Source: Manihot esculenta (lineage: Eukaryota > Streptophyta > Magnoliopsida > Malpighiales > Euphorbiaceae). From it: DNA of 64,000 bases. This document shows positions 57,301-64,000 of the stretch, piece after piece. The stretch spans positions 14,694,263 to 14,758,262 of the forward strand of contig NC_035169.2 of the NCBI RefSeq assembly GCF_001659605.2. Reading direction: 5' to 3'. The notes under the pieces were generated by a model. The model saw nothing but the letters and a program-made list of their open reading frames with translations. It was not told where the DNA came from and did no database searches. The first letter of the stretch is position 1. Each line of letters starts with the position of its first letter. The position numbers and the translations under genes are program-made.

Positions 57301-59338
57301 CATGAGCTAGAAAACACTGACAACCCCTCCTAAGCAACCTACGAGCCTGTAGGGCTGATATCAAACCTCTAGGTGTACCCCTCCTGTCTCCTCTGAAGAC
57401 AACCTCTGACCCATCCTGACCTCTGAATCTGACTAGCTTGTCTCTGCAGTCCAAGGTAGCACCATGGGTAGACAGCCAATCCATCCCTAGAATGACATCA
57501 AAATCCATCAAATCTAGAACCACAAGGTCGGCTGGAAGGCATCTACTCTCCACAAACACTGGACATAACCGGCAGACTGACTCTACCACTGACGGGTCAC
57601 ACTTGGGTCCACTGACCCATAGGGGACACTCTAATCCAGAGACCATCAAACCCAACCTTTCGACGGCTCTCGGAGCAATAAAAGAATGAGATGCACCAGG
57701 GTCTATTAAGACATAAACATCAGAACAACCAATGATGAGATTACCTGACACCACGGTGTTTGATGCATTTGCCTCCTGCTGTGTCATAGTGAAGATCCGC
57801 GCTGGAGCTGATGGACCTTCACCCCTGAAACCCACTGAAGAAGAGGCTGCCCCTCTCCCTCTAACTCTGCCACTAGCCTGAGTCGCGGTTGGAGCTACTG
57901 GCTGAGCTACACTACCCGAAGCTGTCTGCTGGGACTGTGCCACAAAAGCTGCTCTATGACACTCCCATGCCATGTGTCCCTCCTGCCCACATCTGAAGCA
58001 GGCTGTCGTCCCAAACCAACATACTCCCTTGTGCGGCTTCCCACACTTCATACATACTGTATTATCTGCACCTGAGCTCGAGCCGCTTCCTAATCCCAGA
58101 CCTGACTTGATCTTGTTCCAGAACTTGTTCTTCTTTGACTTTTTGGTGGTATTACTCCACCTCTTACTGCCTGAACTCAAAGAAGAAGGGTCCAACTTTC
58201 CCCCACCTGGGGTCTTGGAACCAGAAGGCTGTGCCACAGACTACTTTACTTTCCCTTCGATTATTGCTCTAGCCTCCATTCTTCGGGCCATATCCACTAT
58301 GGCATGGAAACTCTCCCTCTCTGCTGACTGGATCAAGGAGGAATACCTGGAATGAAGCCTCATGATATACCTCCTAGCCTTCTTCTGATATGTGTCCAGA
58401 TTTTGCCCAGCAAACGACAACAGCTCCAAAAACCTATCTGTGTACTCATCCACACTCATCTCCTCCGTCTGCCTTAGCTGTTCGAACTCAATCATCCTCA
58501 ACTCCCTTGAACTATCAGGGAAAGCCCATCCTGCAAACTCATTAGCAAACTCTTCCCATGATAGGCTGTCCACCCTCGGATTCACATAGTTTTTAAACCA
58601 CTCACGGGCCTTCTTGCACTTCAGTGTGAACCCAGCCATCTGAATGGCTCTACTATCATCTGCTCCTAACTCATCTATTATCATCTTGACTGTCCTGAGG
58701 TACTCAAATGGATCATCACATGTTTCATACTTAGGAGCATCCAACTTCAAATAGTCAGTCAGCTTGACCTTGCTCCCTTCAGATGAGCTAGATTTAGGTG
58801 CTAGGGTTTCTTGGACCATAGGTTCTGCTGGTGGTGAAGGAGGTGCAACATTCCCCAGATTAGGGTTTGCTGTACTTGGAAAGAAAGATGGGGGTGGGTA
58901 CATAGGGTACTGTGAGTATGGTGGGTAGAAAGGTGGGTATGGCATGTGAGAAGGGTAAGGGTTAAAGCTGGGGTAATCCGATGTACCTCCCATCGAATAC
59001 CCGGGATTCTGTGAAAAGAGTGGGTATTGGGGTGGTTGAACAAACCCCGAGGCCTGAGTGCCTCTTTGAGACTCTCCCATGCCCTCTTCAGACATGCTCA
59101 CACCAAGATTGCCATCCCTCCTCTGATCCACATCCATATCATCCCCTACATCTTCTGACACACCACCTTGAACTGTTCCCCTTCTGCTCACATCAAAAGA
59201 CCTTCTAGGGTCCCTTGACACTCTCTCCCTGCTAGACCTGCAGGACATTGCCCTAGGCAATGTAGGAGGATGGGCATCCGTGCCCTCATCCTGAGGTGGT
59301 ACTCCAGTCAATCGTGCAGATCGACGAGTTCCTCTCAT
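54360..59338 (-). pseudogene. gag-pol: Element C gag-pol, heavily broken
   Basis: ATG at 59336-59338 ([12 protein letters not shown]). Gag core and knuckles ([14 protein letters not shown]) are recognisable. Stops at 58241-58243 (end of Gag core), 56048-56050 (RNase H), 55266-55268 (integrase) and 54414-54416 (chromodomain), plus a one-base frameshift near 55375 in the integrase core. Missense changes also hit key places: the RNase H word is CYAS where relatives have CDAS, removing a catalytic aspartate, and the RT word MLFG replaces MPFG. The natural end is the stop at 54360-54362. Confidence 0.93.
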
Positions 59339-59587
59339 CTTGCTTACTGAAAAACAGCACACATCACATAAAACATTAGCATCATATGGTTCATGTGAAA
59401 ACACATGAACCTGCATCACATACATAGCATATCATCAATGTACATGCATAAAATCATGGCATTTCACATCATTAATCAAGACAGGACTCTACAACCTATC
59501 CTAGTGGACATGATTTTCCTATTGTGCTTGACCTTCTATAACATCTATGAGCCCGACACTCTCTAGGTCCGACCATATGAACCTAGG

Positions 59588-59599
59588 GCTCTGATACCA
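59588..59599 (-). promoter_or_regulatory. Primer-binding site of C
   Basis: Coding strand TGGTATCAGAGC, three bases from the 5' LTR at 59603. Confidence 0.9.
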
Positions 59600-59602
59600 A
59601 TC

Positions 59603-61451
59603 TGTAACGACCCGGAATCCAGACCGCTATCGGCGCTAGGATCCAAATCGGCATAAGGCCGTCGGGACCCGTAGCAAGCCAAACATACATCCTGTATACC
59701 TGTTAAATCCCATACATGATCAAACATATACAAAAACATTAAAATTTTTCATTCATTTACCAAGCTTAACCTGTGCATGCACAAATCATAAGCATAAAAC
59801 CCCACATTGGAGCCCTCATCAAATGCTCCAATGGGGCAACATATCATACATTAAGCTTGGTTTACATAAACATCAATAAATCATTTTACAGATCATGTGC
59901 AAAAAGAGATTAACCAACATACTAGGATCAAGCACAACTCTAAACCTCAATAAGCATCATTACATTACCATACTATACTTTACATTACAATGTCTTTCTC
60001 ATGTCCACAGCTAACTATTACATACAACATAACTTTACTCTTGTTGACTTCCTGATCTATCCCGTACCTGCAAACCTGGGGGATTAAGGGAATGGGGTGA
60101 GCTACTAGAGCCCAGTGAGCAGAATAGTAAAAACATTATATTAAAGATTCATGCTTTCATAGAATGCATCACATCACAGACAAATCACCTTAAGGATGAA
60201 CTTGTCACCAATAGCCCTCTACATTTCCATTAGTGCCAGAACGTAGAATGGGTCCTGGTCTTTCTCTTACATAACATATCATAACATTCCAAGGTGCCAA
60301 GGATGTAGAATGGGTCTTCCTGTATTTTCTCTTACATAGTGCCAGGGACGTAAAATGGGTCTTCCTGGACTTCCATACCATATCATCATCATATCATATC
60401 AAACCATACGAAGGCTAATGGATCACTCAATGTTCATCCACATCAACAACATAATATGCAATGCAACATATTCGTGAATTCTAATGCAAACAACCTAATA
60501 TATCTCATGGCATTCATGATGCGTGAATCATGCTAAAACTTTCATTATTTGCTTTGAAATATAAAGAGTCATTCTACTCACCTTAGGCTAGCTCTGACAA
60601 GACACTGAAGCAGCTATCTCACTGCTGGGGTCCTCGGTTCCTCGGGTCCGAACCTATACAGGTGGACTCAAATGAGGGACCAAACATACATGAACATGAC
60701 TTTAAACTATTCCCCAAAAACCCCCAAAAACACCTTGAAACAATCATAGAAAACATGCAAAGGGAGGCTGAACATGGCACTTTTGGCTGCAGGTTCGGCG
60801 GCCGAAAGTCCCTCCAGAGCCGAAACTCAGCCACTTTCGGCGGCACCTTCGGTGGCCGAAAGTGGTTCCAGAGCCGAAACTCATGCATGTTCGGCGGCAC
60901 CTTCGGCGGCCGAAACTCCCTTCCAGAGCCGAAAGTCCAACTTTCGGGGGCAGAGTTCGGCAGCCGAAAGCTTGCCTCCACAGGCAGGTTCGGCGGCCGA
61001 AAGTCCTTCGGCTGCCGAACCTGAGTTCTTCCAAATGGCAGAACTCAGCCTCTTCATGCACAATTTGCCTCCCAAACCATTCAAACATGCATTTAGCTGT
61101 TCTACAACATGCAATTTGCCTCCCAAACCATTCAAACATGCATTTAGCTATTCTACAACATGCATACACAAGCAAATAAGCATTTAGGGGTCTCAAACTA
61201 TCCTAAACCCCAACACAAACACATAAAGCAACTCAAACATCATACATTACCCAAAAACTCAACATTTACCCTAACAACAAACAACTAACTTACACATGCA
61301 TTTCTACCCCATAAACTTCATAAAACTTGTTTAAAACATGAAATGAACTAAGGATCTACTCTTACCTCTTGAAGATCGAGAGGGGAGGCGATCTAAACTT
61401 GGAGATGGGAGAAATCTAGCTCCTTGGGTCTCCAAGCTCCAAAACTTGATC
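59603..61451 (-). repeat. Element C 5' LTR (right), part before F
   Basis: Starts TGTAACGACCCGGAATCC. Contains the uninterrupted sites at which A (59680-59684) and D (61152-61156) entered the other LTR, minisatellite-type units (60230-60380), palindrome cluster 2 (60775-61025) and a 51-bp duplication. Element F interrupts it at 61451; its promoter portion lies beyond the window. Confidence 0.9.
61061..61162. repeat. 51-bp tandem duplication in C right LTR
   Basis: The unit starting CAATTTGCCTCCCAAACCAT occurs at 61061 and 61112. The left LTR has it once (from 42080), so the duplication arose after C inserted or by later copying error. Confidence 0.9.
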
Positions 61452-63565
61452 TGTAACAGCCCGAAAACCGAACTGCTACCGGCACTAGGATCCAGATCGA
61501 CTTAAGGTCGCCGGGACCCGTAGTAAGCCTGCTATCCTGTCTGTGTACCTGTGAAATCCCATACATGATCCTACTTTTTCTGTAAAAACATAAAAGCTTT
61601 CCTCCAAGGCTTAACCTGTGCATGCACTATATCTTTGCTAATGTATATCCCCACTCTAGGCGGATAAACTCATAATGTTAAGCCTGGTTTTCTCATATAC
61701 ATAACAAGAAAAGAGAACATACATATACTGATCATGTATATACACAAAGGGATTACAACTCTGATAAGTCAAGCACAAGTCTATACACTGTACACTAGCT
61801 CTTTACAATACATGTCCACACTACCTATTACAATACTCATCATCTTCCATACCCTGCTGAACTCCCTCTGGACTCTGAACCTGCACAACTGGGGTTAGGG
61901 GAGAGGGATGAGCTATACAAGCCCAATGAGTAGAACTATAAAACATGATCTCATGGAATGCATCACATCACAGACATTTCATCTCAAGGATAGACATGAC
62001 CACCAAAATTCCCACTGGGAGGATGCCTGGCCTAGCCAGGTCTTACAACCACAATTTGCCTGGAACGGCCAGGTCTTACAAACTCTGCTCGCCTGGCCCA
62101 GCTAGGTCTTACGATAATCTGCTGCCTGGCCTAGCCAGGTCTTACCTACAGAAGGCTGCCTGGCCCGGCTAGGTCTTACACAGAGTTAGGGCTATTGGGG
62201 TCGCCTTGGTCCATCCATCTCATCATATACATCGTAGTATGCAATGCAATGCGCCATATTCATGAAACTAGTGCAATCAACCTACTATAGTCATCATGAT
62301 GCATGCAACATGGTAAAAGCATTTTAGTTATGCAAAGAGAAGTTCCACTCACCACTGGTAGACTCTGAACTACCTCTGCAGGTTCTGAACCTGTGCTCAC
62401 TGCTGACTTCCCTGATTCCTCTGGTCCGTTCCTACACAGGTGGACTCAAATGAGGGACCAAACTAACTCAAGAACCGTTCTAAGAAACTCCCCAAAAGCC
62501 CTCTAAAAGATCTGAAAACAATCACATAACACATGCAAAAGAAAGCTGGACAGGGCACTTTCGGCAGCAGGTTCGGCGGCCGAAACCCCTCTCCAGAGAC
62601 GAAACTCATGCATATTCGGCGGCACCTTCGGCAGCCGAAAGTCTCGTCCAGAGACGAACCTCAACCTTCGGCAGCACTTTCGGCGGCCGAACCTTGCCTC
62701 CAGAGACGAAAGTCCAAATGTTCGGGGGCAAGCTTTGGCAGCCGAAACTGCCTCCACAAGGGGTTCGGCGGCCGAACCTGGCTTTGTCCAGGGGACAGTA
62801 CCCTGCTCTGTTTCATGCAAATCTCCCCCAAAATTGACCCAACATGCATAACAACTACTCCCAACTAACACATACCATATAACATGCATAAAGAGGTCCA
62901 AAACTCTCCGAAAACCTCAACCAAACACATCAAACAACACTTAACATGCGTGTACATAAACATCTCCCACAAACCTCACCTAAACCTAATCATGCATACT
63001 ACCCATCCAACTCCCATAAAACCTTCAAAACTCATTAAAGAAGTTCAGGATCAACCCTTACCTCCTAAAGAACTTGAGGATGAGTGATCCTAACGTGGAG
63101 ATAGGGAGAAAACCTCTTCTAAAGCTCCAAGCTTCAAAACTTACTATTTTGCTCAAAACCTTCAAAACACACCAAAACTCTTAAAAACTTTGAAAGATTT
63201 GGTGAAAAACATGAAAAACATGAAAGTCAACGTGGGAGAGGCTTGAACTCACCTCTGGCTGTAAGTGGAGGAGAAATATCCTCCTTCCACCGACCCTTGG
63301 CCCTTTTATAGGTGGCTGGCCAGACCACCTTCGGCAGCCGAACGTGAATCCGAAACCATGCAATGTTCGGCAGCCAAAAGTGACCTTCGGCGGCCGAACC
63401 TTTGCATTTCTCCCTTGTTGCTTTTCTTTCAAAACTCATTTCCTTTAACACTAACCCTTAAAAACACACATGAAAACATATGTCTTACCCTTCTCGAGGG
63501 TTCCGACACTCGAGATTCCACCGGTCTACAGGCATTCCGATGCCGGACTCAAGCCGGGTATTACA
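61452..63565 (-). repeat. Element F 3' LTR
   Basis: Ends AAGCCGGGTATTACA. Palindrome cluster 2 at 62555-62780 and a small cluster 1 at 63330-63400. The exon-like block at 62340-62450 is more diverged than in other members. Confidence 0.88.
62025..62190. repeat. 33-bp minisatellite, five units, in F LTR
   Basis: Units begin GCCTGG at 62025, 62058, 62091, 62124 and 62158 and end in GGTCTTAC. Most contain CCTGGCC...GCCAGG or CCTGGCC...GCTAGG, an inverted repeat. It occupies the LTR place held by the 56-bp array in B. Confidence 0.85.
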
Positions 63566-63657
63566 TTCTCCCCCCCCCCCCTTAAGAACATTCGTCCCCG
63601 AATGTTCCTCAAACAATTAAACACATATAACACAAAGAAAAAGGGGAAAAACTAACC

Positions 63658-64000
63658 TTAAAACAGATATGGGTATTGCTGGAGCATGGACTCCCGAGTC
63701 TCCCAGGTGCACTCTTCTAAGTTGTGGTGGTTCCACAGGACTTTCACCATTGATATCTCCTTGTTTCTCAGCTTTCTGATCTGGGTGTCCAAGATCCGTA
63801 CTGGCTGTTCTTCATACGTGAGATCCCCAAGGATCTCTACATCAGGCTCACTGAGAACCTTCTCTGGCTCGGACACAAACTTTCGCAACATAGAAACATG
63901 GAATACCGGGTGAATTCGTTCCATCAATGCAAGTAAATCCAGCTTATACGACACATTTCTGATCCTCTGCAAAATCTCAAAAGGACCAATGTATCGTGGG
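63658..64000 (-). CDS. Element F integrase C-terminus with chromodomain (partial)
   Basis: Minus-strand frame open from the window edge (PRYIG...) to the stop at 63658-63660. It reads the post-core integrase region ([18 protein letters not shown]) and the chromodomain ([27 protein letters not shown], ending YPYLF). No break is seen in this part; the rest lies outside the window. Confidence 0.9.
   Translation of the reverse strand, partial: PRYIGPFEILQRIRNVSYKLDLLALMERIHPVFHVSMLRKFVSEPEKVLSEPDVEILGDLTYEEQPVRILDTQIRKLRNKEISMVKVLWNHHNLEECTWETRESMLQQYPYLF

Larger units (their letters stand above)
21042..61451 (-). mobile_element. Element C: old chromovirus hosting A, D and F
   Basis: After removing nested elements C has a left (3') LTR of about 2279 bp (21042-21122, 40703-42124, 53487-54262), an interior 54263-59602 and a right (5') LTR from 59603. 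The right LTR is cut by F at 61451 and continues beyond the window. The left LTR starts TGTAACGACCCGAAATCC and ends CGGGTATTACA; the right starts TGTAACGACCCGGAATCC. The left flank ends in TCTAT inside LINE-1, and the matching target copy must lie outside. The coding region has four stops and a frameshift, the most damaged full-length copy here. Confidence 0.9.
61452..64000 (-). mobile_element. Element F: diverged chromovirus in C's right LTR (partial)
   Basis: LTR 61452-63565 (2114 bp), purine tract, and the integrase C-terminus up to the window end. It starts TGTAACAGCCCGAAAACC and shares the palindrome clusters, TATA box (63305-63310, minus) and chromodomain, but uses a different minisatellite. 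The left target copy should be TGATC (61447-61451); the right one is outside the window. Confidence 0.88.

Overview
The window is a block of nested transposable elements in a plant nuclear genome, almost certainly a repeat-rich, heterochromatic part of a eudicot-type chromosome; the species cannot be told from the sequence. No host gene is supported. Nearly all coding sequence belongs to Ty3/gypsy LTR retrotransposons whose integrase ends in a chromodomain (chromoviruses; long LTRs and fused gag-pol suggest the Tekay/Del side). Pieces of a Tat-type LTR element, LINE-1 elements, a TRIM and a Mutator-like foldback element are also present. Element letters (A-H) are mine.

Layout. 1-1509: internally deleted Tat-like element (minus), with 105-bp tandem repeats near its 3' end and one LTR at 1076-1509. 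1510-2955: AT-rich, no gene. 2956-15897: element G (minus), an old 3' LTR plus integrase remnant, split by element E (3685-13505; minus; two LTRs of about 2.64 kb; open protease-RT-RNaseH-integrase-chromodomain frame; damaged gag). 15898-16552: 3' end of another LTR element, H (plus). 16553-21041: two LINE-1 ORF2 remnants (plus), the second carrying a 538-bp TRIM (19411-19948). 21042 to beyond 61451: element C (minus), old and full of stops. Its left LTR was hit twice, by A (21123-40697, plus) and by D (42125-53481, minus). A's 3' LTR was hit by B (30473-40490, minus). D's 5' LTR was hit by a 1439-bp foldback transposon (50418-51856). C's right LTR was hit by F (from 61452, runs off the window).

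The order of events reads directly from target-site duplications: C first, then A and D, then B and the foldback element. For four of these insertions a related, uninterrupted LTR elsewhere in the window supplies the empty site. Decay follows the order: C has four stops and a frameshift, A has two stops, a frameshift and an integrase deletion, D has a broken gag but open pol, and B has one intact 1663-codon gag-pol frame with LTRs differing at only about five bases plus a 12-bp indel.

The A/B/C/D/G family shares an unusual LTR: two clusters of GC-rich imperfect palindromes (core TTCGGCGGCCGAA) on either side of the TATA box, a minisatellite of changing unit and copy number, and conserved splice-like signals. 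The signals would join the LTR leader to an acceptor 8-9 bases before the gag start, which suggests that a spliced mRNA makes Gag-Pol while unspliced RNA serves as genome. All alignments and counts were done by eye.
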